This document shows positions 37,828 to 51,600 of a stretch of DNA of 64,000 nt, piece by piece (the stretch's first letter is position 1; each line of letters opens with the position of its first letter). Location of the stretch: assembly GCA_963971405.1 (NCBI GenBank), contig OZ020489.1, positions 620,001 to 684,000 of the forward strand, written 5' to 3'. Both the position numbers and the translations under genes were made by a program. The notes under the pieces were generated by a model. That model saw only the letters and a list, made by a program, of their open reading frames with translations, had not been told where the DNA came from and did no database searches. Origin of the DNA: Psococerastis gibbosa. Lineage: Eukaryota > Arthropoda > Insecta > Psocodea > Psocidae.

Positions 37828-40328
37828 GGTCTTGATATGACAAGGGTGTCTTAATTTGGCTTATTATGGCTCAATGTATTTCACTTGACATTGAGCAATT
37901 GCTCCTGCGTGTTCGTCGGTGTAAATGTAGCTAAAAAAAATTCATTCGACAAGAATAAGAAAAATAGCTATTTACTTATTTTATTTTTTTTAAAGGTCTT
38001 AAAAAGATATAGGTGTCTTAATTTTGCTTATTTAGGCTCACTGTATTGTACTTAACATCGGCCACTTGCTCTTGCGTGTTCATCGGTGTAAATGTAGCTA
38101 CAAAAAATTCATTCGACAAGAATACGAAAAATAGCTATATACTTATTTTATTTTTTTAAAGGTCTTGATATGACGCGGGTGTCTTAAATTGGCCTATTTT
38201 GGCTCATTGTATTGTAATTAACATTAAGCAATTGCTCCTGCGTGTTCGTCGGTTTAAATGTTGCTAAAAAAAAATTCATTCGACAAGAATAAAAAAAATA
38301 GCTATTTACTTATTTTATTTTTTTAAAGGTCTTGATATGATAAGGGTGTCTTAATTTTGCTTATTTTGGCTCATTGTATTAAAATTAACATTGAGCAATT
38401 GCTCTTGCGTGTTCATCGGTGTAAATGTAGCTACAAAAAATTCATTCGACAAGAATAAGAAAAATAGCTATTTACTTATTTTATTTTTTTAAGGGTCTTG
38501 ATATGATAAGGGTGTCTTAATTTTGCTTATTTTGGCTCATTGTATTGTACTTAACATTAAGCAATTGCTCCTGCGTGTTCATCGGTGTAAATGTAGCTAA
38601 AAAAAATTCATTCGACAAGAATAAGAAAAATAGCTATTTACTTATTTTATTTTTTTTAAAGGTCTTAAAAAGATATTGGTGTCTTAGTTTTGCTTATTTA
38701 GGCTCACTGTATTTTACTCAACATTGGCCACTTGCTCGTGCGTGTTCATCGGTGTAAATGTAGCTACAAAAAATTCAATCGACAAGAATACGAAAAATAG
38801 CTATTTACTTATTTTATTTTTTTTAAAGGTCTTGATATGACACGGGTGTCTTAATTTGGCTTGTTTTGGCTCAATGTATTGTAATTAACATTGAGCAATT
38901 GTTCCTGCGTGTTCATCAGTGTAAATGTAGCTAAAAAAAATTCATTCGACAAGAATAAGAAAAATAGCTATTTACTTATTTTATTTTTTTAAAGGTTTTA
39001 AAAAGATATAGGTGTCTTAATTTTGCTTATTTTGGCTCATTGTATTGTACTTGACATTGAGCAATTGCTCCTGCGTGTTTATCGGTTTTAAATGTTGCTA
39101 AAAAAAATTCATTCGACAAGAATAAAAAAAAATAGCTATTTACTTATTTTATTTTTTTTAAAGGTCTTGATATGACACGGGTGTCTCAATTTGGCTTATT
39201 TTGGCTCATTGTATTGTAATTAACATTGAGCAATTGCTCCTGCGTGTTCATCGGTGTAAATGTAGCTACAAAAAATTCATTCGACAAGAATACGAAAAAT
39301 AGCTATTTACTTATTTCATTTTTTTTAAAGGTCTTGATATGACACGGGTGTCTTAATTTGGCTTGTTTTGGCTCAATGTATTGTAATTAACATTGAGCAA
39401 TTGTTCCTGCGTGTTCATCAGTGTAAATGTAGCTAAAAAAAATTCATTCGACAAGAATAAGAAAAATAGCTATTTACTTATTTTATTTTTTTAAAGGTTT
39501 TAAAAAGATATAGGTGTCTTAATTTTGCTTATTTTGGCTCATTGTATTGTACTTGACATTAAGCAATTGCTCCTGCGTGTTCATCGGTTTAAATGTTGCT
39601 AAAAAAAATTCATTCGACAAGAATAAAAAAAATAGCTATTTACTTATTTTATTTTTTTAAAGGTCTTAAAAAGATATAGGTGTCTTAATTTTGCTTATTT
39701 AGGCTCACTGTATTGTGCTTAACATTGGCCATTTGCTCCTGCGTGTTCATCGGTGTAAGTGAAGCTACACAAAATTCATTCGACAAGAATACGAAAAATA
39801 GCTATATACTTATTTTATTTTTTTTAAAGGTCTTGATATGACACGGGTGTCTTAAATTGGCTTATTTTGGCTCATTGTATTGTACTTAACATTGGCCACT
39901 TGCTCCTGCGTGTTCATCGGTGTAAATGTAGCTACAAAAAATTCATTCGACAAGAATACGAAAAATAGCCATTTACTTATTTTATTTTTTTTAAAGGTCT
40001 TAAAAAGATATAGGTGTCTTAATTTTGCTTATTTAGGCTCATTGTATTGTACTAAACATTGGCCACTTGCTCCTGCGTGTTCATCGGCTTAAATGTTGCT
40101 AAAAAAAATTCATTCGACAAGAATAAAAAAAATAGCTATTTACTTATTTTATTTTTTTAAAGGTCTTGATATGATAAGGGTGTCTTAATTTTGCTTATTT
40201 TGGCTCATTGTATTGTACTTAACATTAAGCAATTGCTCTTGCGTGTTCATCGGTGTAAATGTAGCTAAAAAAAATTCATTCGACAAGAATAAGAAAAATA
40301 GCTATTTACTTATTTTATTTTTTTTAAA
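37828..40328 (+). repeat. 2.5-kb unit of the right-hand family, copy 1
   Basis: Starts at ggtcttgatatgacaaggg followed by tatttcacttg. Private markers include ttcgtcggtgtaaatg, gatattggtgtcttag, ggttttaaatgttgc, tatttcatttt and gtgtctcaattt. It is 15 monomers long, and the next copy follows directly. Confidence 0.85.
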
Positions 40329-42662
40329 GGTCTTGATATGACAAGGGTGTCTTAATTTGGCTTATTATGGCTCAATGTATTTCACTTGACATTGAGCAAT
40401 TGCTCCTGCGTGTTCGTCGGTGTAAATGTAGCTAAAAAAAATTCATTCGACAAGAATAAGAAAAATAGCTATTTACTTATTTTATTTTTTTTAAAGGTCT
40501 TAAAAAGATATAGGTGTCTTAATTTTGCTTATTTAGGCTCACTGTATTGTACTTAACATCGGCCACTTGCTCTTGCGTGTTCATCGGTGTAAATGTAGCT
40601 ACAAAAAATTCATTCGACAAGAATACGAAAAATAGCTATATACTTATTTTATTTTTTTAAAGGTCTTGATATGACGCGGGTGTCTTAAATTGGCCTATTT
40701 TGGCTCATTGTATTGTAATTAACATTAAGCAATTGCTCCTGCGTGTTCGTCGGTTTAAATGTTTCTAAAAAAAATTCATTCGACAAGAATAAAAAAAATA
40801 GCTATTTACTTATTTTATTTTTTTAAAGGTCTTGATATGATAAGGGTGTCTTAATTTTGCTTATTTTGGCTCATTGTATTAAAATTAACATTGAGCAATT
40901 GCTCTTGCGTGTTCATCGGTGTAAATGTAGCTACAAAAAATTCATTCGACAAGAATAAGAAAAATAGCTATTTACTTATTTTATTTTTTTAAGGGTCTTG
41001 ATATGATAAGGGTGTCTTAATTTTGCTTATTTTGGCTCATTGTATTGTACTCAACATTAAGCAATTGCTCCTGCGTGTTCATCGGTGTAAATGTAGCTAA
41101 AAAAAATTCATTCGACAAGAATAAGAAAAATAGCTATTTACTTATTTTATTTTTTTTAAAGGTCTTAAAAAGATATTGGTGTCTTAGTTTTGCTTACTTA
41201 GGCTCACTGTATTGTACTCAACATTGGCCACTTGCTCGTGCGTGTTCATCGGTGTAAATGTAGCTACAAAAAATTCAATCGACAAGAATACGAAAAATAG
41301 CTATTTACTTATTTTATTTTTTTTAAAGGTCTTGATATGACACGGGTGTCTTAATTTGGCTTGTTTTGGCTCAATGTATTGTAATTAACATTGAGCAATT
41401 GTTCCTGCGTGTTCATCAGTGTAAATGTAGCTAAAAAAAATTCATTCGACAAGAATAAGAAAAATAGCTATTTACTTATTTTATTTTTTTAAAGGTTTTA
41501 AAAAGATATAGGTGTCTTAATTTTGCTTATTTTGGCTCATTGTATTGTACTTGACATTGAGCAATTGCTCCTGCGTGTTCATCGGTTTTAAATGTTGCTA
41601 AAAAAAATTCATTCGACAAGAATAAAAAAAAATAGCTATTTACTTATTTTATTTTTTTTAAAGGTCTTGATATGACACGGGTGTCTCAATTTGGCTTATT
41701 TTGGCTCATTGTATTGTAATTAACATTGAGCAATTGCTCCTGCGTGTTCATCGGTGTAAATGTAGCTACAAAAAATTCATTCGACAAGAATACGAAAAAT
41801 AGCTATTTACTTATTTCATTTTTTTTAAAGGTCTTGATATGACACGGGTGTCTTAATTTGGCTTGTTTTGGCTCAATGTATTGTAATTAACATTGAGCAA
41901 TTGTTCCTGCGTGTTCATCAGTGTAAATGTAGCTAAAAAAAATTCATTCGACAAGAATAAGAAAAATAGCTATTTACTTATTTTATTTTTTTAAAGGTTT
42001 TAAAAAGATATAGGTGTCTTAATTTTGCTTATTTTGGCTCATTGTATTGTACTTGACATTAAGCAATTGCTCCTGCGTGTTCATCGGTTTAAATGTTGCT
42101 AAAAAAAATTCATTCGACAAGAATAAAAAAAATAGCTATTTACTTATTTTATTTTTTTAAAGGTCTTAAAAAGATATAGGTGTCTTAATTTTGCTTATTT
42201 AGGCTCACTGTATTGTGCTTAACATTGGCCATTTGCTCCTGCGTGTTCACCGGTGTAAGTGAAGCTACAAAAAATTCATTCGACAAGAATACGAAAAATA
42301 GCTATATACTTATTTTATTTTTTTTAAAGGTCTTGATATGACACGGGTGTCTTAAATTGGCTTATTTTGGCTCATTGTATTGTGCTTAACATTGGCCACT
42401 TGCTCCTGCGTGTTCATCGGTGTAAATGTAGCTACAAAAAATTCATTCGACAAGAATACGAAAAATAGCCATTTACTTATTTTATTTTTTTTAAAGGTCT
42501 TAAAAAGATATAGGTGTCTTAATTTTGCTTATTTAGGCTCATTGTATTGTACTAAACATTGGCCACTTGCTCCTGCGTGTTCATCGGCTTAAATGTTGCT
42601 AAAAAAAATTCATTCGACAAGAATAAAAAAAATAGCTATTTACTTATTTTATTTTTTTTAAA
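40329..42662 (+). repeat. 2.3-kb unit of the right-hand family, copy 2
   Basis: Same marker order as copy 1 at an offset of about 2,500 bp, but shorter by one monomer at its end (14 monomers). Private changes include gtttctaaa near 40,761, tgcttactta near 41,194 and gttcaccgg near 42,247. Confidence 0.85.
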
Positions 42663-45600
42663 GGTCTTGATATGACAAGGGTGTCTTAATTTGGCTTATT
42701 ATGGCTCAATGTATTTCACTTGACATTGAGCAATTGCTCCTGCGTGTTCGTCGGTGTAAATGTAGCTAAAAAAAATTCATTCGACAAGAATAAGAAAAAT
42801 AGCTATTTACTTATTTTATTTTTTTTAAAGGTCTTAAAAAGATATAGGTGTCTTAATTTTGCTTATTTAGGCTCACTGTATTGTACTTAACATCGGCCAC
42901 TTGCTCTTGCGTGTTCATCGGTGTAAATGTAGCTACAAAAAATTCATTCGACAAGAATACGAAAAATAGCTATATACTTATTTTATTTTTTTAAAGGTCT
43001 TGATATGACGCGGGTGTCTTAATTTTGCTTATTTTGGCTCATTGTATTAAAATTAACATTGAGCAATTGCTCTTGCGTGTTCATCGGTGTAAATGTAGCT
43101 ACAAAAAATACATTCGACAAGAATAAGAAAAATAGCTATTTACTTATTTTATTTTTTTAAGGGTCTTGATATGATAAGGGTGTCTTAATTTTGCTTATTT
43201 TGGCTCATTGTATTGTACTTAACATTAAGCAATTGCTCCTGCGTGTTCATCGGTGTATATGTAGCTAAAAAAAATTCATTCGACAAGAATAAGAAAAATA
43301 GCTATTTACTTATTTTATTTTTTTTAAAGGTCTTAAAAAGATATTGGTGTCTTAGTTTTGCTTATTTAGGCTCACTGTATTTTACTCAACATTGGCCACT
43401 TGCTCGTGCGTGTTCATCGGTGTAAATGTAGCTACAAAAAATTCAATCGACAAGAATACGAAAAATAGCTATTTACTTATTTTATTTTTTTTAAAGGTCT
43501 TGATATGACACGGGTGTCTTAATTTGGCTTGTTTTGGCTCAATGTATTGTAATTAACATTGAGCAATTGTTCCTGCGTGTTCATCAGTGTAAATGTAGCT
43601 AAAAAAAATTCATTCGACAAGAATAAGAAAAATAGCTATTTACTTATTTTATTTTTTTAAAGGTTTTAAAAAGATATAGGTGTCTTAATTTTGCTTATTT
43701 TGGCTCATTGTATTGTACTTGACATTGAGCAATTGCTCCTGCGTGTTCATCGGTTTTAAATGTTGCTAAAAAAAATTCATTCGACAAGAATAAAAAAAAA
43801 TAGCTATTTACTTATTTTTTTTTTTTTTAAAGGTCTTGATATGACACGGGTGTCTCAATTTGGCTTATTTTGGCTCATTGTATTGTAATTAACATTGAGC
43901 AATTGCTCCTGCGTGTTCATCGGTGTAAATGTAGCTACAAAAAATTCATTCGACAAGAATACGAAAAATAGCTATTTACTTATTTCATTTTTTTTAAAGG
44001 TCTTGATATGACACGGGTGTCTTAATTTGGCTTGTTTTGGCTCAATGTATTGTAATTAACATTCAGCAATTGTTCCTGCGTGTTCATCAGTGTAAATGTA
44101 GCTAAAAAAAATTCATTCGACAAGAATAAGAAAAATAGCTATTTACTTATTTTATTTTTTTAAAGGTTTTAAAAAGATATAGGTGTCTTAATTTTGCTTA
44201 TTTTGGCTCATTGTATTGTACTTGACATTAAGCAATTGCTCCTGCGTGTTCATCGGTTTAAATGTTGCTAAAAAAAATTCATTCGACAAGAATAAAAAAA
44301 ATAGCTATTTACTTATTTTATTTTTTTAAAGGTCTTAAAAAGATATAGGTGTCTTAATTTTGCTTATTTAGGCTCACTGTATTGTGCTTAACATTGGCCA
44401 TTTGCTCCTGCGTGTTCATCGGTGTAAGTGAAGCTACAAAAAATTCATTCGACAAGAATACGAAAAATAGCTATATACATATTTTATTTTTTTTAAAGGT
44501 CTTGATATGACACGGGTGTCTTAAATTGGCTTATTTTGGCTCATTGTATTGTACTTAACATTGGCCACTTGCTCCTGCGTGTTCATCGGTGTAAATGTAG
44601 CTACAAAAAATTCATTCGACAAGAATACGAAAAATAGCCATTTACTTATTTTATTTTTTTTAAAGGTCTTAAAAAGATATAGGTGTCTTAATTTTGCTTA
44701 TTTAGGCTCATTGTATTGTACTAAACATTGGCCACTTGCTCCTGCGTGTTCATCGGCTTAAATGTTGCTAAAAAAAATTCATTCGACAAGAATAAAAAAA
44801 ATAGCTATTTACTTATTTTATTTTTTTAAAGGTCTTGATATGATAAGGGTGTCCTAATTTTGCTTATTTTGGCTCATTGTATTGAAATTAACATTGAGCA
44901 ATTGCTATTGCGTGTTCATCGGAGTAAATGTAGCTACAAAAAATTCATTCGACAAGAATAAGAAAAATAGCTATTTACTTATTTTATTTTTTTTAAAGGT
45001 CTTAAAAAGATATAGGTGTCTTAATTTTGCTTATTTAGGCTCATTGTATTGTACTTGACATTGAGCAATTGCTCCTGCGTGTTCATCGGTTTAAATGTTG
45101 CTAAAAAAAATTCATTCGACAAGAATAAAAAAAATAGCTATTTACTTATTTTATTTTTTTTAAAGGTCTTGATATGACACGGGTGTCTTAATTTGGCTTA
45201 TTATGGCTCATTGTATTGTAATTAACATTGAGCAATTGCTCCTGCGTGTTCATCGGTGTAAATGTAGCTAAAAAAAATTCATTCGACAAGAATTAGAAAA
45301 ATAGCTATTTACTTATTTTATTTTTTTAAAGGTTTTAAAAAGATATAGGTGTGTTAATTTTGCTTTTTTTGGCTCAATGTATTGCACTTGACATTGAGCA
45401 ATTGCCCCTGCGTGTTCATCGGTGTAAATGTAGCTAAAAAAAATTCATTTGACAAGAATAAGAAAAATAGCTATTTACTTATTTTATTTTTTTTAAAGGT
45501 GTTAAAAAGATATAGGTGTCTTAATTTTGCTTATTTAGGCTCATTGTATTGTACTTAACATCGGCCACTTGCTCCTGCGTGTTCATCGGTGTAAATGTAG

Positions 45601-45882
45601 CTACAAAAAATTCATTCGACAAGAATACGAAAAATAGCTATATACTTATTTTATTTTTTTTAAAGGTCTTGATATGACACGGGTGTCTTAAATTGGCTTA
45701 TTTTGGCTCATTGTATTGTAATAACATTGAGCAATTGCTCCTGCGTGTTCATCGGTTTAAATGTTGCTAAAAAAAATTCATTCGAAAAGAATAAAAAAAA
45801 TAGCTATTTACTTATTTTATTTTTTTAAAGGTCTTGATATGATAAGGGTGTCTTAATTTTGCTTATTTTGGCTCATTGTATT

Positions 45883-46549
45883 GAAATTAACCTTGAGCAA
45901 TTGCTATTGCGTGTTCATCGGTGTAAATGTAGCTACAAAAAATTCATTCGACAAGAATGAGAAAAATAGCTATTTACTTATTTTATTTTTTTTAAAGGTT
46001 TTAGAAAGATATAGGTGTCTTAATTTTGCTTATTTTGGCTCAATGTATTGTACTTAACATTGAGCAATTGTTCCTGCGTGTTCATCGGTGTAAATGTAGC
46101 TAAAAAAAATTCATTCGACAAGAATAAGAAAAATAGCTATTTACTTATTTTATTTTTTTTAAAGGTTTTAGAAAGATATAGGTGTCTTAATTTTGCTCGT
46201 TTTGGCTCAATGTATTGTAATTAACATTGAGCAATTGTTCCTGCGTGTTCATCAGTGTAAATGTAGCTAAAAAAAATTCATTCGACAAGAATAAGAAAAA
46301 TAGCTATTTACTTATTTTATTTTTTTAAAGGTTTTAAAAAGATATAGGTGTCTTAATTTTGCTTATTTTGGCTCATTGTATTATACTTGACATTAAGCAA
46401 TTGCTCGTGCGTGTTCATCGGTTTAAATGTTGCTAAAAAAAATTCACTCGACAAGAATAAAAAAAATAGCTATTTACTTATTTTATTTTTTTTAAAGGTC
46501 TTGATATGATAAGGGTGTCTTAATTTTGCTTATTTTGGCTCATTGTATT
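45883..46549 (+). repeat. 667-bp (4-monomer) tandem duplication, copy 1
   Basis: Runs from gaaattaaccttgagc to the same point one unit later. Differences from copy 2 are isolated (gaatgagaaa near 45,957). Confidence 0.85.
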
Positions 46550-47216
46550 GAAATTAACCTTGAGCAATTGCTATTGCGTGTTCATCGGTGTAAATGTAGC
46601 TACAAAAAATTCATTCGACAAGAATAAGAAAAATAGCTATTTACTTATTTTATTTTTTTTAAAGGTTTTAGAAAGATATAGGTGTCTTAATTTTGCTTAT
46701 TTTGGCTCAATGTATTGTACTTAACATTGAGCAATTGTTCCTGCGTGTTCATCGGTGTAAATGTAGCTCAAAAAAATTCATTCGACAAGAATAAGAAAAA
46801 TAGCTATTTACTTATTTTATTTTTTTTAAAGGTTTTAGAAAGATATAGGTGTCTTAATTTTGCTCGTTTTGGCTCAATGTATTGTAATTAACATTGAGCA
46901 ATTGTTCCTGCGTGTTCATCAGTGTAAATGTAGCTAAAAAAAATTCATTCGACAAGAATAAGAAAAATAGCTATTTACTTATTTTATTTTTTTAAAGGTT
47001 TTAAAAAGATATAGGCGTCTTAATTTTGCTTATTTTGGCTCATTGTATTATACTTGACATTAAGCAATTGCTCGTGCGTGTTCATCGGTTTAAATGTTGC
47101 TAAAAAAAATTCACTCGACAAGAATAAAAAAAATAGCTATTTACTTATTTTATTTTTTTTAAAGGTCTTGATATGATAAGGGTGTCTTAATTTTGCTTAT
47201 TTTGGCTCATTGTATT
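46550..47216 (+). repeat. 667-bp (4-monomer) tandem duplication, copy 2
   Basis: Near-identical to 45883-46549, with private changes agctcaaaaa near 46,766 and ataggcgtc near 47,013. It accounts for the 669-bp shift in offset between the two composite repeats. Confidence 0.85.
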
Positions 47217-48260
47217 GTACTAAACATTGAACAATTGCTTCTGCGTGTTCATGGGTGTAAATGTAGCTAAAAAAAATTCATTCGACAAGAATAAGAAAAA
47301 TAGCTATTTACTTATTTTTTTTTTTTTAAAGGTCTTGATATGACAAGGGTGTCTTAATTTGGCTTATTATGGCTCAATGTATTGCACTTGACATTGAGCA
47401 ATTGCTCCTGCGTGTTCATCGGTGTAAATGAAGCTAAAAAAAATTTATTCGACAAGAATAAGAAAAATAGCTATTTACTTATTTTATTTTTTTAAAGGTT
47501 TTAAAAAGATATAGGTGTCTTAATTTTGCTTATTTTGGCTCATTGTATTGTACTTGACATTGAGCAATTGCTCCTGCGTGTTCATCGGTTTTAAATGTTG
47601 CTAGAAAAAATTCATTCGACAAGAATAAAAAAAAATAGCTATTTACTTATTTTATTTTTTTTAAAGGTCTTGATATGACACGAGTGTCTCAATTTGGCTT
47701 ATTTTGGCTCATTGTATTGTAATTAACATTGAGCAATTGCTCCTGCGTGTTCATCGGTGTAAAGGTAGCTACAAAAAATTCATTCGACAAGAATACGAAA
47801 AATAGCTATTTACTTATTTCATTTTTTTTAAAGGTCTTGATATGACACGGGTGTCTTAATTTGGCTTGTTTTGGCTCAATGTATTGTAATTAACATTGAG
47901 CAATTGTTCCTGCGTGTTCATCAGTGTAAATGTAGCTAAAAAAAATTCATTCGACAAGAATAAGAAAAATAGCTATTTACTTATTTTATTTTTTTAAAGG
48001 TTTTAAAAAGATATAGGTGTCTTAATTTTGCTTATTTTGGCTCATTGTATTGTACTTGACATTAAGCAATTGCTCCTGCGTGTTCATCGGTTTAAATGTT
48101 GCTAAAAAAAATTCATTCGACAAGAATAAAAAAAATAGCTATTTACTTATTTTATTTTTTTAAAGGTCTTAAAAAGATATAGGTGTCTTAATTTTGCTTA
48201 TTTAGGCTCACTGTATTGTGCTTAACATTGGCCATTTGCTCCTGCGTGTTCATCGGTGTA

Positions 48261-48665
48261 AGTGAAGCTACAAAAAATTCATTCGACAAGAATACGAAAA
48301 ATAGCTATATACTTATTTTATTTTTTTTAAAGGTCTTGATATGACACGGGTGTCTTAAATTGGCTTATTTTGGCTCATTGTATTGTACTTAACATTGGCC
48401 ACTTGCTCCTGCGTGTTCATCGGTGTAAATGTAGCTAAAAAAAATTCATTCGACAAGAATAAGAAAAATAGCTATTTACTTATTTTATTTTTTTTAAAGG
48501 TCTTTAAAAGATATAGGTGTCTTAATTTTGCTTATTTAGGCTTATTGTATTGTACTTGACATTGAGCAATTGCTCCAGCGTGTTCATCGGTTTAAATGTT
48601 GCTAAAAAAAATTCAATCGACAAGAATAAAAAAAATAGCTATTTACTTATTTTATTTTTTTTAAA
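48261..48665 (+). repeat. Linker monomers between composite repeats
   Basis: Ordinary satellite monomers. The stretch with aggcttattg, ctccagcg and ttcaatcgac matches 37,600-37,827, so the composite repeat was joined to an older unit boundary. Confidence 0.6.
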
Positions 48666-51600
48666 GGTCTTGATATGACAAGGGTGTCTTAATTTGGCTT
48701 ATTATGGCTCAATGTATTTCACTTGACATTGAGCAATTGCTCCTGCGTGTTCGTCGGTGTAAATGTAGCTAAAAAAAATTCATTCGACAAGAATAAGAAA
48801 AATAGCTATTTACTTATTTTATTTTTTTTAAAGGTCTTAAAAAGATATAGGTGTCTTAATTTTGCTTATTTAGGCTCACTGTATTGTACTTAACATCGGC
48901 CACTTGCTCTTGCGTGTTCATCGGTGTAAATGTAGCTACAAAAAATTCATTCGACAAGAATACGAAAAATAGCTATATACTTATTTTATTTTTTTAAAGG
49001 TCTTGATATGACGCGGGTGTCTTAAATTGGCCTTTTTTGGCTCATTGTATTGTAATTAACATTAAGCAATTGCTCCTGCGTGTTCGTCGGTTTAAATGTT
49101 GCTAAAAAAAATTCATTCGACAAGAATAAAAAAAATAGCTATTTACTTATTTTATTTTTTTAAAGGTCTTGATATGATAAGGGTGTCTTAATTTTGCTTA
49201 TTTTGGCTCATTGTATTAAAATTAACATTGAGCAATTGCTCTTGCGTGTTCATCGGTGTAAATGTAGCTACAAAAAATACATTCGACAAGAATAAGAAAA
49301 ATAGCTATTTACTTATTTTATTTTTTTAAGGGTCTTGATATGATAAGGGTGTCTTAATTTTGCTTATTTTGGCTCATTGTATTGTACTTAACATGAAGCA
49401 ATTGCTCCTGCGTGTTCATCGGTGTAAATGTAGCTAAAAAAAATTCATTCGACAAGAATAAGAAAAATAGCTATTTACTTATTTTATTTTTTTTAAAGGT
49501 CTTAAAAAGATATTGGTGTCTTAGTTTTGCTTATTTAGGCTCACTGTATTGTACTCAACATTGGCCACTTGCTCGTGCGTGTTCATCGGTGTAAATGTAG
49601 CTACAAAAAATTCAATCGACAAGAATACGAAAAATAGCTATTTACTTATTTTATTTTTTTTAAAGGTCTTGATATGACACGGGTGTCTTAATTTGGCTTG
49701 TTTTGGCTCAATGTATTGTAATTAACATTGAGCAATTGTTCCTGCGTGTTCATCAGTGTAAATGTAGCTAAAAAAAATTCATTCGACAAGAATAAGAAAA
49801 ATAGCTATTTACTTATTTTATTTTTTTAAAGGTTTTAAAAAGATATAGGTGTCTTAATTTTGCTTATTTTGGCTCATTGTATTGTACTTGACATTGAGCA
49901 ATTGCTCCTGCGTGTTCATCGGTTTTAAATGTTGCTAAAAAAAATTCATTCGACAAGAATAAAAAAAAATAGCTATTTACTTATTTTATTTTTTTTAAAG
50001 GTCTTGATATGACACGGGTGTCTCAATTTGGCTTATTTTGGCTCATTGTATTGTAATTAACATTGAGCAATTGCTCCTGCGTGTTCATCGGTGTAAATGT
50101 AGCTACAAAAAATTCATTCGACAAGAATACGAAAAATAGCTATTTACTTATTTCATTTTTTTTAAAGGTCTTGATATGACACGGGTGTCTTAATTTGGCT
50201 TGTTTTGGCTCAATGTATTGTAATTAACATTGAGCAATTGTTCCTGCGTGTTCATCAGTGTAAATGTAGCTAAAAAAAATTCATTCGACAAGAATAAGAA
50301 AAATAGCTATTTACTTATTTTATTTTTTTAAAGGTTTTAAAAAGATATAGGTGTCTTAATTTTGCTTATTTTGGCTCATTGTATTGTACTTGACATTAAG
50401 CAATTGCTCCTGCGTGTTCATCGGTTTAAATGTTGCTAAAAAAAATTCATTCGACAAGAATAAAAAAAATAGCTATTTACTTATTTTATTTTTTTAAAGG
50501 TCTTAAAAAGATATAGGTGTCTTAATTTTGCTTATTTAGGCTCACTGTATTGTGCTTAACATTGGCCATTTGCTCCTGCGTGTTCATCGGTGTAAGTGAA
50601 GCTACAAAAAATTCATTCGACAGGAATACGAAAAATAGCTATATACTTATTTTATTTTTTTTAAAGGTCTTGATATGACACGGGTGTCTTAAATTGGCTT
50701 ATTTTGGCTCATTGTATTGTACTTAACATTGGCCACTTGCTCCTGCGTGTTCATCGGTGTAAATGTAGCTACAAAAAATTCATTCGACAAGAATACGAAA
50801 AATAGCCATTTACTTATTTTATTTTTTTTAAAGGTCTTTAAAAGATATAGGTGTCTTAATTTTGCTTATTTAGGCTCATTGTATTGTACTAAACATTGGC
50901 CACTTGCTCCTGCGTGTTCATCGGCTTAAATGTTGCTAAAAAAAATTCATTCGACAAGAATAAAAAAAATAGCTATTTACTTATTTTATTTTTTTAAAGG
51001 TCTTGATATGATAAGGGTGTCCTAATTTTGCTTATTTTGGCTCATTGTATTGAAATTAACATTGAGCAATTGCTATTGCGTGTTCATCGGAGTAAATGTA
51101 GCTACAAAAAATTCATTCGACAAGAATAAGAAAAATAGCTATTTACTTATTTTATTTTTTTTAAAGGTCTTAAAAAGATATAGGTGTCTTAATTTTGCTT
51201 ATTTAGGCTCATTGTATTGTACTTGACATTGAGCAATTGCTCCTGCGTGTTCATCGGTTTAAATGTTGCTAAAAAAAATTCATTCGACAAGAATAAAAAA
51301 AATAGCTATTTACTTATTTTATTTTTTTTAAAGGTCTTGATATGACACGGGTGTCTTAATTTGGCTTATTATGGCTCATTGTATTGTAATTAACATTGAG
51401 CAATTGCTCCTGCGTGTTCATCGGTGTAAATGTAGCTAAAAAAAATTCATTCGACAAGAATTAGAAAAATAGCTATTTACTTATTTTATTTTTTTAAAGG
51501 TTTTAAAAAGATATAGGTGTGTTAATTTTGCTTTTTTTGGCTCAATGTATTGCACTTGACATTGAGCAATTGCCCCTGCGTGTTCATCGGTGTAAATGTA

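Larger units (their letters stand above)
42663..48260 (+). repeat. ~5.6-kb composite repeat, copy 1
   Basis: Its first part is a third copy of the 2.3-2.5 kb unit lacking one monomer near 43,015. It continues into sequence shared with copy 2 at 48.7-53.8 kb. Shared rare variants include aaaaaatacattcg (43,108 and 49,277), gtcctaatttt (44,852 and 51,019), gtgtgttaatttt (45,350 and 51,517) and the one-base-shorter gtaataacattg (45,719 and 51,887). The offset moves from 6,003 to 6,169 to 5,500 bp as whole monomers are gained or lost. Confidence 0.8.
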
